Assembly (NCBI GenBank): GCA_963516475.1 | Contig: CAUQBR010000001.1 | Location: forward strand, 248,001-312,000 | From: JABCPE02 sp963516475 | GTDB taxonomy: Bacteria > Bacteroidota > Bacteroidia > Flavobacteriales > Weeksellaceae | Direction: 5' to 3' | Length of the DNA: 64,000 nucleotides | In this document: piece after piece, positions 26,094 through 35,066 of the stretch | Layout: every line of letters begins with the position of its first letter | Numbering within the stretch: position 1 is the first letter of the stretch | The notes under the pieces: generated by a model | Databases searched by the model: none | What the model was told of the DNA's origin: nothing | Seen by the model: the letters and a program-made list of their open reading frames with translations, nothing else | Position numbers and translations under genes: made by a program

Positions 26094-27284
26094 TTATTTA
26101 TTAATAGCTGATACTCCTGGAAGTTCCAGCCCTTCAAGGCTTTCCAGCATCGCTCCACCACCTGTGGATACATAAGAAACCTTATCTGCGTAGCCAAACT
26201 GCTTCACGAATGCTACACTGTCCCCTCCCCCTACGAGAGAAAACGCACCCACCTTAGTAGCCTCTGCTATGCTGTCTCCCAGAGCCTTAGTTCCTTCAGC
26301 AAAATTAGACATTTCAAAAACTCCCAAAGGACCATTCCAAAGAATAGTTTTGGAATTCATAATCACATCGTTATTTATTTTTTGTGACTCGCTTCCTACA
26401 TCCAGCCCCATCCAGGCGTCAGGAATTTCATTTGCTGCCACTTCTTTTCTTTCGACATCATTGTTAAACTCTTTCGCTGCGATAACATCCACAGGAATAT
26501 ATACTTTAACATTCTGATTTTTAGCCTTTTCTAAAATTTCTAAAGCCAAATCCAGCTTGTCATCTTCCACCAAAGAATTTCCTACATTTCCACCCTGCGC
26601 TTTAATAAAAGTGAAAGCCATTCCACCACCGATAATCAGATTATCCACCACTGGCAGAATGTTTTCTATAATCGTGATTTTAGTAGAAACTTTAGAACCT
26701 CCAAGTATGGCTGTAATAGGCTTTTCGCCAGAATGAAGGACTTTATCTATCGCTTCTAATTCTTTCGCCATTAGCAGCCCGAAAAACTTAGTCTGAGGGA
26801 AAAACTCAGCGATAACAGCCGTAGAAGCGTGTGCTCTGTGAGCCGTACCAAAGGCATCATTCACATACGCATCGCCTAATTTGGCTAACTTTTCTGCAAA
26901 TGCTTTGTCTCCTTTTTCTTCCTCGTTATAGAATCTAAGGTTTTCTAATAAAAGGATTTCTCCGCTTTTCAGCTCAGAAGCGAGTTTTACCGCCTCTTCA
27001 CCGATGCAGTCCTCTGCGAATTTCACCGATTTACCCAAAATCTTTTCTATTTCAGGGAGAATGTGTTTTAGTGAGTATTTATCATTTTTCTCTCCTTTTG
27101 GTCGTCCTAAATGCGTCATCAAGATAACTGAACCGCCATCGGAAAGAATTTTTTCAATAGTAGGTTTCACAGCCGTGATTCTGGTATTATCCGTTACCTT
27201 TAGGTTTTCATCCTGAGGAACATTGAAATCTACTCTTACCAAGGCTTTTTTACCAGAAAAATCAAATTGTTTAATTGTTTTCAT
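26094..27284 (-). CDS. pgk: Phosphoglycerate kinase
   Basis: Glycolytic transfer of phosphate from 1,3-bisphosphoglycerate to ADP. 396 residues. VRVDFNVPQDE (15-25), LMTHLGRPKGEK with substrate-binding Arg/His, ENLRFYNEEEKGD, GGSKVSTKI near 197 and the nucleotide loop GGGDSVAFVKQ near the C-terminus are all intact. Monocistronic; its promoter region abuts the putative origin. Confidence 0.97.
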   Translation of the reverse strand: MKTIKQFDFSGKKALVRVDFNVPQDENLKVTDNTRITAVKPTIEKILSDGGSVILMTHLGRPKGEKNDKYSLKHILPEIEKILGKSVKFAEDCIGEEAVKLASELKSGEILLLENLRFYNEEEKGDKAFAEKLAKLGDAYVNDAFGTAHRAHASTAVIAEFFPQTKFFGLLMAKELEAIDKVLHSGEKPITAILGGSKVSTKITIIENILPVVDNLIIGGGMAFTFIKAQGGNVGNSLVEDDKLDLALEILEKAKNQNVKVYIPVDVIAAKEFNNDVERKEVAANEIPDAWMGLDVGSESQKINNDVIMNSKTILWNGPLGVFEMSNFAEGTKALGDSIAEATKVGAFSLVGGGDSVAFVKQFGYADKVSYVSTGGGAMLESLEGLELPGVSAINK

Positions 27285-27314
27285 ATGTACATATTTTTAT
27301 TTGATTACTTTCTG

Positions 27315-27322
27315 CAAAGTTA
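27315..27322 (-). promoter_or_regulatory. Minus-7 element for pgk
   Basis: Minus-strand TAACTTTG fits TAnnTTTG, 31 bases ahead of the pgk ATG. A TTG about 15 bases upstream is closer than the usual minus-33 spacing. Confidence 0.5.
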
Positions 27323-27449
27323 AATTATAAATTCGTCCAATAAAAATTTTAGCCGACAAAAAATTCCCCAAGCACCACACTATTACAATATTCATTTTTC
27401 TATTTTATTAAAAAAGATATATGATGTATATTGTTATAGAGCTGGGTTT

Positions 27450-27757
27450 AGTGGATAAATTTTTTATGAAAGTTTAGCACAAATATTTTAGCTGAAATTC
27501 ATAGATAATTCACATCATAAAGCATTGATTTTAAATTTATAAAAAGGGTTATCAACATTCGTGAATAAGTCTGAAATAAAGACAATGTGACCAAGTGTAA
27601 TGTGAATAAGCCTATTCAAAAACAAATGTTTTTATTTGAAAATAATTCTTGACTTGTGGGAATTTTTTTCTCATTAGAATTTTATTTCGGATTTCAAAAT
27701 ATTTTTTCTTGGAAGTTTTCCACACGGAATAAAGATAGTTTTTCCTCATTAGCCACA
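27450..27757. other. oriC: Putative chromosomal replication origin (oriC): DnaA-box cluster
   Basis: Gene-free, AT-rich region between pgk and a lipoprotein gene. Seven 9-mers match the DnaA-box consensus TTATNCACA with at most one mismatch: 27450-27458 (minus, TTATCCACT), 27506-27514 (plus, TAATTCACA), 27549-27557 (plus, TTATCAACA), 27560-27568 (minus, TTATTCACG), 27601-27609 (minus, TTATTCACA, exact), 27716-27724 (plus, TTTTCCACA) and 27749-27757 (plus, TTAGCCACA). An AT-only stretch (about 27526-27545, gattttaaatttataaaaa) lies between boxes 2 and 3 and another at 27397-27430; either could be the unwinding element. No ORF is convincing here. Two parS-like sites lie 4-6 kb to the left, as expected near an origin. 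dnaA itself is not in the window, which is common in Bacteroidota. Confidence 0.65.
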
Positions 27758-27770
27758 GACATTGTTAATA

Positions 27771-27810
27771 AAAAAATCAGATTCAGTTTTTGAGGCTGAA
27801 CCTGATGAAA
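27771..27810 (-). terminator. Terminator after the 28.5-kb lipoprotein gene
   Basis: Stem ATCAGATTCAG (27776-27786) / CTGAACCTGAT (27796-27806), one mismatch, preceded by A6 which is a U run in the minus-strand transcript. It separates the gene from the DnaA-box region. Confidence 0.75.
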
Positions 27811-27831
27811 AGTACCTATTTAGCTTGGTTT

Positions 27832-28539
27832 TTATTTCGTAGTAATTGTTATAAAAGAATCATCGTTTTTGAATTTAAATCCTTTTTTCCTTACATCATC
27901 TACATTAAACTTTATTTCTACCGTGTTGTTATTTACTTTTCTTACCAAATCATGCTTTCCTTCTATTTTCTTTATTTCCGAATTGAAATGGAAAGTTACC
28001 CGATAGTCTTTAGTAAATATCATCCAATCTAAATCAGATTCTTGATCTTTATTTTTTTTGATGAGCATATCATTTAATACAGAAGTGTTTATTTTAAGGT
28101 TTTTTCCGTCCCATTCATTTCTGGAGAACAAATCAAGAATTGGTAAGGATTTTTCCTCTTTTTTATTGAACATAATGGACAATTCTTTATTAGTCAGTTT
28201 ATCAGTTTTAAAGGAAATATCTGTAAGATCATCCTTATCATAGCTGCCTTTTACATATATTTTTTTCATTACTGCTATGGTGTCTGGAGCGGTGATTCTT
28301 TCTTTTTTATCCTTTTTTAGGTTCATCTCATACAAGCTGGTCCATTCTTTTGGGAGGTCATCTTTATCTTTCTTACCCTTCTTATTTTCATCTTTAAAGA
28401 TTTTCGCTGCTTCTTTCCCATCGATGTCCATCACTATACTCTGTGTTTTGTCTTCGTGCAGGGTAATATCAGCATTCACATTACACGAAAACAAGGTCAT
28501 CACTAGACCTATCATCCAAAAATAAATCTTATTTTTCAT
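27832..28539 (-). CDS. Lipoprotein of unknown function
   Basis: 235 residues. An N-terminal hydrophobic segment (5-17) ends in the lipobox LFSC with Cys19, so it is a lipoprotein, probably periplasmic or surface-attached. The mature part is strongly charged (many K, D and E, for example DENKKGKKDKDD) and beta-strand-rich toward the C-terminus. No family recognised. Lies between sod and the putative origin on the minus strand. Confidence 0.8.
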   Translation of the reverse strand: MKNKIYFWMIGLVMTLFSCNVNADITLHEDKTQSIVMDIDGKEAAKIFKDENKKGKKDKDDLPKEWTSLYEMNLKKDKKERITAPDTIAVMKKIYVKGSYDKDDLTDISFKTDKLTNKELSIMFNKKEEKSLPILDLFSRNEWDGKNLKINTSVLNDMLIKKNKDQESDLDWMIFTKDYRVTFHFNSEIKKIEGKHDLVRKVNNNTVEIKFNVDDVRKKGFKFKNDDSFITITTK

Positions 28540-28616
28540 TGCAATAAATTTTTGTTTAAATTTAATAAAAAAAATTGGAACAAATTCATATAAAATTCAT
28601 CCCAATTTTTACTTTT

Positions 28617-29210
28617 TTATTTGTTGTAAAGTTCCTCTACTTTGTCCCAGTTAATAACTTCAAAAAATGCACTGATGTAGTCTGGTCTTCTGTTTTGGTA
28701 ATTTAGATAATATGCATGTTCCCAGACATCTATCCCTAGAATAGGCGTTCCAGAGCAGCCAGCATTCGGCATCAGCGGGTTGTCCTGATTCGGAGTGGAG
28801 CAGATTTCTACTTCGCCGTTTTCTTTCTTACACAGCCAAGCCCATCCAGAACCGAATCTTGTCTTAGCAGCCTCTGAAAAATCAGTTTTGAATTTCTCGA
28901 AACCTCCATAGTTTTCTATTGCTTTTTTCACATTTCCCATAGGTTCTTTTGCGCCGTTGGGAGTTAGAATTTCCCAGAAAAGAGAGTGGTTATAGTGTCC
29001 TCCTCCATTGTTTCTCAGCGCGGGTGCATCTGCCACCTTGCAGATTTCTTCTATGCTTTTCCCTTCTAGGTTGGTTCCCTCTATGGCTTTATTAAGATTA
29101 TCTATATACGCCTGATGATGCTTGGTATGGTGGATTTCCATAGTTTTGGCATCTATTATAGGTTCTAGTGCATTGTATGCATAATCTAGTTTAGGTAAGT
29201 TAAATGACAT
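28617..29210 (-). CDS. sod: Superoxide dismutase, Fe/Mn family
   Basis: Converts superoxide to oxygen and peroxide in the cytoplasm. 197 residues. Metal ligands are visible: H27 in MEIHHTKHHQAY, H near 77 in GGGHYNHSLFW, and D/H in DVWEHAYYLNYQNRR near 160-165. The GGGHYNH sequence and GCSGTP loop occur in Mn or cambialistic enzymes, but metal choice cannot be settled by reading. No signal peptide. Confidence 0.95.
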   Translation of the reverse strand: MSFNLPKLDYAYNALEPIIDAKTMEIHHTKHHQAYIDNLNKAIEGTNLEGKSIEEICKVADAPALRNNGGGHYNHSLFWEILTPNGAKEPMGNVKKAIENYGGFEKFKTDFSEAAKTRFGSGWAWLCKKENGEVEICSTPNQDNPLMPNAGCSGTPILGIDVWEHAYYLNYQNRRPDYISAFFEVINWDKVEELYNK

Positions 29211-29233
29211 AATATTCTATTTAAAAATTCCGC

Positions 29234-29241
29234 CAAAAGTA
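29234..29241 (-). promoter_or_regulatory. Minus-7 element for sod
   Basis: Minus-strand TACTTTTG matches TAnnTTTG, 24 bases before the sod start codon. Confidence 0.45.
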
Positions 29242-29367
29242 AATAAAAATCAAATATTATAATCAATTTTCCCAAGAGATTTTATCAATGATTGAAATAT
29301 ATGCATTAACTTTGAGATAAATTTTAAGTAGAATTTTTTAATTTTATTTGTATAAACAATTAGTCAA

Positions 29368-30876
29368 ATGAAAAAAACAGCAATAGGAATTATGGCAGTG
29401 GCGGCTTCTATGATGCACGCCCAGTCCAAAGAGTATTCTCTGAATTTTGATTCAGAAAAATACACCATAAAAACGGCTCAGGTCGCAGGAAAAGAAATTT
29501 CTTTCAGAGCTTACGAAGATGTAGTCTATGTCAGCCATCCTGTGGATGTACGATATCAGAGTATGAACATTTATATCCCTGTGGAATACTATGAAGGGAA
29601 AAACATCAGAAAGTATAATGCTGATACAGCGCCTATTTTCCTCCCAAATGATGTAGGTAGATATATGTCCTCACAAGCAGGAGAGCCAATAAAAGACCAA
29701 AGAACAGGCAAGGACAATGCTATCCTTGTCGCCCTGTCCAAAGGCTATGTAGTGGCATCTCCAGGAGCAAGAGGGCGTAAACTTACTAATGATAAAGCAC
29801 AATACATTGGCAAAGCTCCTGCTGCGATAGTAGATTTAAAGGCGGCGGTGAGGTATCTTAGATTTAATGATAAAATAATGCCGGGTAATGCCGAAAAAAT
29901 CATTTCTAACGGAACAAGCGCAGGCGGAGCCCTTTCTGTGCTTTTGGGAGCGAGTGGAAATCAGAAAATTTATCATTCTTACTTGAATGAATTAGGCGCT
30001 GCTGCTGTGAGAGATGATATTTTTGCGGTCTCTGCCTATTGCCCAATTACCAATCTTGACAATGCTGATGCAGCCTACGAATGGCAGTATGGACATGTGA
30101 AGGATTATAAGGTAATAAATCTTGTCCATCCTGGTTATATTGAGATATTCACAGAAACCTTGACTGAGGAACAAATCGCTGTTCAGCCCAAATTAGCTTC
30201 CATGTTTCCCAAATATGTCAATTCCCTAAAACTAAAAGATGAAAACGGAAAAACATTGACGCTTAATGATAAAGGAGAAGGAACATTCAAAGAATATATA
30301 AAAAAATATGTGATAAATTCAGCTAATAAAGCCATCTCGGAAGGAAATGATTTGAGTAAATATTCTTGGCTTGAGTTTAAAAATAAAAAAGTAGTAGGGC
30401 TGGATTTTAAAACTTATTCCAAAGAATATCTTCGTAGAAGTAAATCCGCTCCTGCGTTTGATGCCTTGGATTTATCCGCTGGAGAGAATAATTTGTTTGG
30501 AGATTTAACGGTTGATAATAAACATTTTACAAAATTTTCTTTTGATAATAATACAGCCAAGTTTTTCATAACAGAATATCCTGTCGAAGGTGGAGCCAGA
30601 ACATATGAATATACAAAAGCCCAAATGGCGGATGCGGATATCGTAAAAATGATGAATCCGATGAATTTCATTAAAAACACCTCCACTCAAAACTGGAGAA
30701 TAAGACACGGCGCCAAAGATGCGGATACTTCCCTTGCGATTTCTACAATTCTAGCGACTACTCTTAGAAATCATAAAAAAGCTGTAGATTTTGCTATGCC
30801 TTGGGACATAGTACACAGAGGCGACTATGATTTGGAAGAACTTTTCGAATGGATAGATAAAATCTCAACAAAATAA
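29368..30876 (+). CDS. Secreted tannase-like alpha/beta-hydrolase (subtype B tannase family)
   Basis: 502 residues with a signal peptide (MKKTAIGIMAVAASMMHAQ). The nucleophile elbow NGTSAGGALS lies near 182-191, and SAYCPITNLDNADAAYEWQYG near 221-240 is characteristic of subtype B tannases. C-terminal RIRHGAKDADTS and HRGDYDLEELFEWI provide the expected catalytic Asp and His. Family members hydrolyse galloyl or other phenolic esters; in this organism the substrate is inferred only. Probably periplasmic or exported. Monocistronic, terminator follows. Confidence 0.85.
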   Translation: MKKTAIGIMAVAASMMHAQSKEYSLNFDSEKYTIKTAQVAGKEISFRAYEDVVYVSHPVDVRYQSMNIYIPVEYYEGKNIRKYNADTAPIFLPNDVGRYMSSQAGEPIKDQRTGKDNAILVALSKGYVVASPGARGRKLTNDKAQYIGKAPAAIVDLKAAVRYLRFNDKIMPGNAEKIISNGTSAGGALSVLLGASGNQKIYHSYLNELGAAAVRDDIFAVSAYCPITNLDNADAAYEWQYGHVKDYKVINLVHPGYIEIFTETLTEEQIAVQPKLASMFPKYVNSLKLKDENGKTLTLNDKGEGTFKEYIKKYVINSANKAISEGNDLSKYSWLEFKNKKVVGLDFKTYSKEYLRRSKSAPAFDALDLSAGENNLFGDLTVDNKHFTKFSFDNNTAKFFITEYPVEGGARTYEYTKAQMADADIVKMMNPMNFIKNTSTQNWRIRHGAKDADTSLAISTILATTLRNHKKAVDFAMPWDIVHRGDYDLEELFEWIDKISTK

Positions 30877-30887
30877 AACTCCTAAAA

Positions 30888-30920
30888 ACGAAAAACCTCG
30901 GAATTTTCGAGGTTTTTTTA
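30888..30920. terminator. Bidirectional terminator between tannase gene and rho
   Basis: Stem AAAAACCTCG / CGAGGTTTTT (30891-30900, 30908-30917) with a seven-base loop and T run. Confidence 0.9.
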
Positions 30921-32570
30921 TTTGTTCATAGACATTAGGAATTCTTCGTTGTTTAGAGTTGCTTTCATTTGTTTTTCTACAAATTCCATAGCTTCTACGG
31001 GATTCATATCAGAAAGATATTTTCTCAGAATCCACATTCTCTGCTGAGTGGTTTCATCATGCAGCAGGTCGTCTCTTCTCGTGCTGGAAGCCACCAAATC
31101 CACTGCAGGGAAAACCCTTTTATTAGCGATTTTTCTATCCAGCTGGAGTTCCATATTTCCTGTTCCTTTGAATTCTTCAAAAATCACCTCATCCATTTTA
31201 GAACCTGTATCTATCAGAGCTGTAGCGATGATGGTCAAAGAACCGCCACCTTCTATTTTCCTAGCCGCTCCGAAAAATCTTTTTGGTTTGTGAAGCGCAT
31301 TGGCATCCACTCCACCAGAGAGGATTTTCCCAGAGGCAGGAGTTACCGTATTATAGGCTCTTGCCAGACGAGTGATAGAATCTAGTAAAATCACCACATC
31401 ATGTCCACATTCTACCATTCTTTGGGCTTTTGACAGAACTAGATTGGCTACTTTTACATGTTTTTCTGCCGCTTCATCAAAGGTAGAAGCGATTACTTCT
31501 GCATTCACACTTCGCTGCATATCAGTTACTTCCTCTGGTCTTTCGTCTATCAGAAGAATCATCATATAGGCTTCTGGATGATTTGCCGAGATGGAATTAG
31601 CGATGTCTTTCAGGAGCATAGTTTTCCCTGTTTTAGGCTGAGCTACTATCATTGCTCTTTGTCCTTTTCCTATTGGAGCGAATAGATCTACTATTCTGGT
31701 AGAAAGGGTGGAATTTTTTCCAGTTAAATTAAATTTCTCTTGTGGAAATAGTGGAGTAAGATATTCAAAAGCTACTCTGTCTTTGATGAAATGCAGGTCT
31801 CTGCCATTTACTTCCAATGCTTTTTGGAGCGAAAAATATTTTTCTCCTTCTTTTGGAAGGCGGACGATACCTTTCACGGTATCACCAGTTTTTAAACCAT
31901 AATTTCTGATTTGGTTGGTAGAGACAAATACATCGTCTGGAGAAGAAATATAATTGAAATCCGAAGAACGGAGGAATCCATAGTTATCAGGAAGAATCTC
32001 TAAAACACCCTCTACGATTACAATATTGTCAAAATTAAATTCCTTTTTAGGAGGGTTTTGTTCTTCGTTTTCAGGTTCTTTGTTTTCTGGTTGTTTTGAG
32101 TTTTCTTTTTGTTTGTTTTTCTTTTTTAGAGGTTTTTCACCTTCATTGGTTTTCTCTTCCGAAATATTTTCCTCTACTGCCGAAGCTGAAATATTAGCTT
32201 CTTTTTCTTTTGTATTTTTAGGAGATTTTTTGGCTTTTGGAGTAGTTTTTTTCTCCTCTTTTGCAGGTTTTTCGGTTTTTACTTCTGTTTCTTCTTTTTT
32301 GTCTGAAATATTTTCTTCTGCAGGTTTTTCTACTCTTTTTCTTTTAGTAGTTTTTTTCTCTGGAGTTTGGTTTTCAGTGGTGTTCTCAGGTTTTTCTTCG
32401 GTTGCATTATAGTATTCTTTTGCTACTTTGGGATTTGCAGCTTGAAAGTCAAGAATAGCGAAAACCTTATCATTTTCAGTGCTGTTTCTTGCTACTTTAA
32501 TGCCTAAATCTTTACAAATTTTAGTCAATTCTGTTGTAGATTTTGACTGTAGGCTTTCAATGTTAAACAT
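30918..32570 (-). CDS. rho: Transcription termination factor Rho with long disordered insertion
   Basis: Hexameric RNA helicase ending untranslated transcripts. 550 residues, about 130 longer than E. coli Rho. N-terminal Rho_N helix bundle (1-47: LQSKSTTELTKICKDLGIK), then a low-complexity K/E/P/T-rich segment (about 58-175), the cold-shock-like RNA-binding domain (VEGVLEILPDNYGFLRSSDFNY near 186), and the ATPase with Walker A VAQPKTGKT, LIDERPEEVTDM and the Q/R-loop region. The extra segment is expected to be disordered; a similar insertion in Bacteroides Rho has been reported to drive condensate formation. Whether this one does is inference. Confidence 0.96.
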   Translation of the reverse strand: MFNIESLQSKSTTELTKICKDLGIKVARNSTENDKVFAILDFQAANPKVAKEYYNATEEKPENTTENQTPEKKTTKRKRVEKPAEENISDKKEETEVKTEKPAKEEKKTTPKAKKSPKNTKEKEANISASAVEENISEEKTNEGEKPLKKKNKQKENSKQPENKEPENEEQNPPKKEFNFDNIVIVEGVLEILPDNYGFLRSSDFNYISSPDDVFVSTNQIRNYGLKTGDTVKGIVRLPKEGEKYFSLQKALEVNGRDLHFIKDRVAFEYLTPLFPQEKFNLTGKNSTLSTRIVDLFAPIGKGQRAMIVAQPKTGKTMLLKDIANSISANHPEAYMMILLIDERPEEVTDMQRSVNAEVIASTFDEAAEKHVKVANLVLSKAQRMVECGHDVVILLDSITRLARAYNTVTPASGKILSGGVDANALHKPKRFFGAARKIEGGGSLTIIATALIDTGSKMDEVIFEEFKGTGNMELQLDRKIANKRVFPAVDLVASSTRRDDLLHDETTQQRMWILRKYLSDMNPVEAMEFVEKQMKATLNNEEFLMSMNK

Positions 32571-32686
32571 ATAAATTTTTAGTAAATGTAATTAAAATCA
32601 ATGTAAAATTAAGATGTAAATTAGGAACAAATGATAGAAATCCACTGCTCCTTTAATCGAAAAATATGCTGCAAATCTACACTATT

Positions 32687-32718
32687 TTTGATAAATACAA
32701 AAAAATATTTTATTTTTG
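32687..32718 (+). promoter_or_regulatory. Bacteroidota promoter TTTG-N20-TATTTTTG for DUF4293 gene
   Basis: TTTG at 32687-32690 and TATTTTTG at 32711-32718 with exactly 20 bases between, the textbook Bacteroidota housekeeping sigma arrangement. The start codon follows four bases later, predicting a leaderless message. Confidence 0.75.
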
Positions 32719-32722
32719 CACC

Positions 32723-33100
32723 ATGTTACAAAGAATACAGACTATATTTATCCTTGTTTCGGTGCTTGCAACTGGAGGACTTTTTTTGACATCAAAAGAT
32801 GTTGAAATTCCAGGATTTTTGGGAGGAGTAGGATTTTTGGGTGTGGTGGAATTTATCTGTATTTTCATGTACAAAAATAGAGGAAGACAAATACTGCTGA
32901 ATAATATCAGCATTGTTATAAACGCTTTGTTGATAGGGTTATTGGTTTATTGGTTACTAAATTTACCTGGAGGAATGGATTTTCCTGAGAAAGGTATTGA
33001 GCCAGTATTTCCGCTGATTTCTATTGTGTTTTTATTTATGGCAAATAAAAATATCCGTAGAGATGAGAGGCTTGTAAAATCTGTAGACAGACTCCGATAG
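32723..33100 (+). CDS. DUF4293-family membrane protein
   Basis: 125 residues from the ATG at 32723 (MLQRIQTIFILVSV); the longer frame from 32666 would include the promoter, so it is rejected as start. Four hydrophobic helices (about 5-22, 32-49, 58-78, 92-107) and a charged C-terminus (NIRRDERLVKSVDRLR). The MLQRIQTIFL opening is characteristic of DUF4293, a Bacteroidota-only family of unknown function usually encoded beside rho, as here (divergent). Confidence 0.88.
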   Translation: MLQRIQTIFILVSVLATGGLFLTSKDVEIPGFLGGVGFLGVVEFICIFMYKNRGRQILLNNISIVINALLIGLLVYWLLNLPGGMDFPEKGIEPVFPLISIVFLFMANKNIRRDERLVKSVDRLR

Positions 33101-33122
33101 CTATGCAACGATTTATTTTGAG

Positions 33123-33156
33123 TGAAAAACCAGTCTTTTGGGCTGGTTTTTTTGTA
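33123..33156 (+). terminator. Terminator after DUF4293 gene
   Basis: Stem AAAACCAG / CTGGTTTT (33126-33133, 33143-33150) followed by T residues. Confidence 0.85.
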
Positions 33157-33199
33157 TAAGAAAAAAAATTGTAATTTGGTCAGTTGAAATTTATGTTTA

Positions 33200-35038
33200 A
33201 TGAATCCTTATAGAAGAATTTTGGCATTTGCCAACCCTCATAAAAAATATATTTTCGGGAGTTTATTTTTTAATATTCTTTATTCCGTTTTCCAGATAGC
33301 ATCCGCGGGAACTATACTTCCTGTTTTGGGAATGCTTTTTGGAACTATTAATAACAAAAAACCAGCCGTAGAGCCTGTATATAGCGGGAATATGTCAGAT
33401 TATTTTTCCTATTTGAAGGATTATGCATACTATCTGGTAGAGGTAAATGCGAAAGAGCATGGAGCTTTGACCGTTTTGGCGTGGTTATGTGTTATCACGG
33501 CATTTGCGTTTTTTGCAAGAAATATTTTCCGTTACATAGGTTCTTTGATGCTTATTTATTATCGTGTAGGTGTAGCCAAAGACCTTCGTACTTCTATGTA
33601 TCAAAAGATTTTGACGCTTCCTGTTTCGTTTTTTACAGAACAGAGAAAAGGAGATATGATGTCCAGAATGTCTAATGATGTTGGAGAAGTGGAAGGAAGT
33701 ATTTTGGGTAGTTTAGTAGAGTTGGTCAATTCTCCTTTTATGCTGATAAGTACGCTGATTACTTTGTTTTATCTAAGTCCAGAGCTTACATTTTTCACTT
33801 TATTGGTTTTGCCAGTGATGGGAACTCTGATAGCGCTGATAGGAAAAAGCCTAAAAAAACAAGCCCACGAAGCCCAAACCGAAATGGGAAATATTTTTTC
33901 TATCGTGGATGAAACTCTGAAATCTGCGAAGGTTATTAAAATTTTTAATGCAGATAAATTACTAAACAATCGTTTCACAACTTCTATCAATAAGTGGCTA
34001 AATGCCGCAGTAGGCGTAGGTAAAAAAAGAGAACTTGCCTCTCCGATGAGTGAGTTTTTGGGTTCTATCACTTTCCTGATAATCACATGGTATGGAGGGA
34101 AACAAATCATTGAAAACCAAAGCCTTTCGCCTGAGGAATTTTTGGTGTTTTTAGCAATGTTTTTCCAAATCCTGCCTCCCGCTAAAAGTTTAGCCAATTC
34201 CATTTCTACCATACAAAAAGGAGGGCCGGCGCTGGAGCGTGTGATAGAGATTCTAGATGCAGATATCAAGATAGACGAAAAAGAAAATCCTATTCCTATC
34301 CAGACATTAGAAAACAGCATAGAGTTTAAGAATGTAGGATTTTATTATAATGAAGATAGAACTATCCTGAAAAACTTTAATTTAACTATTCCAAAAGGAA
34401 AAACAGTTGCGCTGGTGGGACAAAGTGGAAGTGGAAAAACTACAATTGCTAATCTTTTAGCCAGATTTTATGATGCCACAGAGGGAGAAATCCTGATAGA
34501 TGGGAATAATATAAAAGACCTAAAAGTAAGGGATTATAGACAGATGATAGGAATGGTTACTCAGGAGTCTGTATTGTTCAATGATAGTGTTTATAACAAT
34601 ATTCTCATGGGTAAACCAGATGCGGATAGAGAAGAAGTAGAAGCAGCCGCAAAAATTGCTAATGCTCATGATTTCATTCTCAATCTTTCGGATGGGTATG
34701 ATACCAATATAGGCGATGATGGGAATAAACTCTCTGGCGGACAAAAACAAAGAGTTTCCATCGCCCGCGCCGTGCTGAAAAATCCTCCAATTATGATTCT
34801 GGATGAGGCAACTTCAGCGCTGGATACCGAGAGCGAGAGATTCGTGCAGGAAGCATTAGAAAAAATGATGGAGAATCGAACTTCGCTGGTCATTGCTCAT
34901 CGTCTTTCTACAATCCAAAAAGCTGACTGGATAGTAGTGATGGAGCGAGGAATGATACTAGAACAGGGAACTCACAAAGAACTTATAGACAAAAACGGAG
35001 TTTACAAAAAGCTCGTGGAATTACAAGATTTTGAATAA
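33200..35038 (+). CDS. ABC exporter, fused permease and ATPase (MsbA-like)
   Basis: 612 residues, a half-transporter with six membrane helices (about 18-330) and a C-terminal ATPase. Walker A GQSGSGKT near 408, Q-loop in MVTQESVLFNDSV, signature LSGGQKQR, Walker B IMILDEATSALD and H-loop IAHRLSTIQ are intact. Such proteins flip lipid A precursors or export drugs; the MsbA-like assignment is by general similarity and by being a single housekeeping-style gene. It precedes dsbD by 28 bases, so co-transcription is possible. Confidence 0.9.
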   Translation: MNPYRRILAFANPHKKYIFGSLFFNILYSVFQIASAGTILPVLGMLFGTINNKKPAVEPVYSGNMSDYFSYLKDYAYYLVEVNAKEHGALTVLAWLCVITAFAFFARNIFRYIGSLMLIYYRVGVAKDLRTSMYQKILTLPVSFFTEQRKGDMMSRMSNDVGEVEGSILGSLVELVNSPFMLISTLITLFYLSPELTFFTLLVLPVMGTLIALIGKSLKKQAHEAQTEMGNIFSIVDETLKSAKVIKIFNADKLLNNRFTTSINKWLNAAVGVGKKRELASPMSEFLGSITFLIITWYGGKQIIENQSLSPEEFLVFLAMFFQILPPAKSLANSISTIQKGGPALERVIEILDADIKIDEKENPIPIQTLENSIEFKNVGFYYNEDRTILKNFNLTIPKGKTVALVGQSGSGKTTIANLLARFYDATEGEILIDGNNIKDLKVRDYRQMIGMVTQESVLFNDSVYNNILMGKPDADREEVEAAAKIANAHDFILNLSDGYDTNIGDDGNKLSGGQKQRVSIARAVLKNPPIMILDEATSALDTESERFVQEALEKMMENRTSLVIAHRLSTIQKADWIVVMERGMILEQGTHKELIDKNGVYKKLVELQDFE

Positions 35039-35066
35039 AAAATATTAACAGAAGAAATAATACAAA

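Noticed and set aside
26155..26175. Single DnaA-box-like 9-mer (TGTGGATAC) inside pgk
   Set aside because: An isolated one-mismatch hit inside a coding region; only the intergenic cluster is counted as evidence for an origin.
28565..28615. Possible terminator after sod
   Set aside because: A weak stem (AAAATTGG/CCAATTTT) with a long loop of over 20 bases; too weak to list as a feature.
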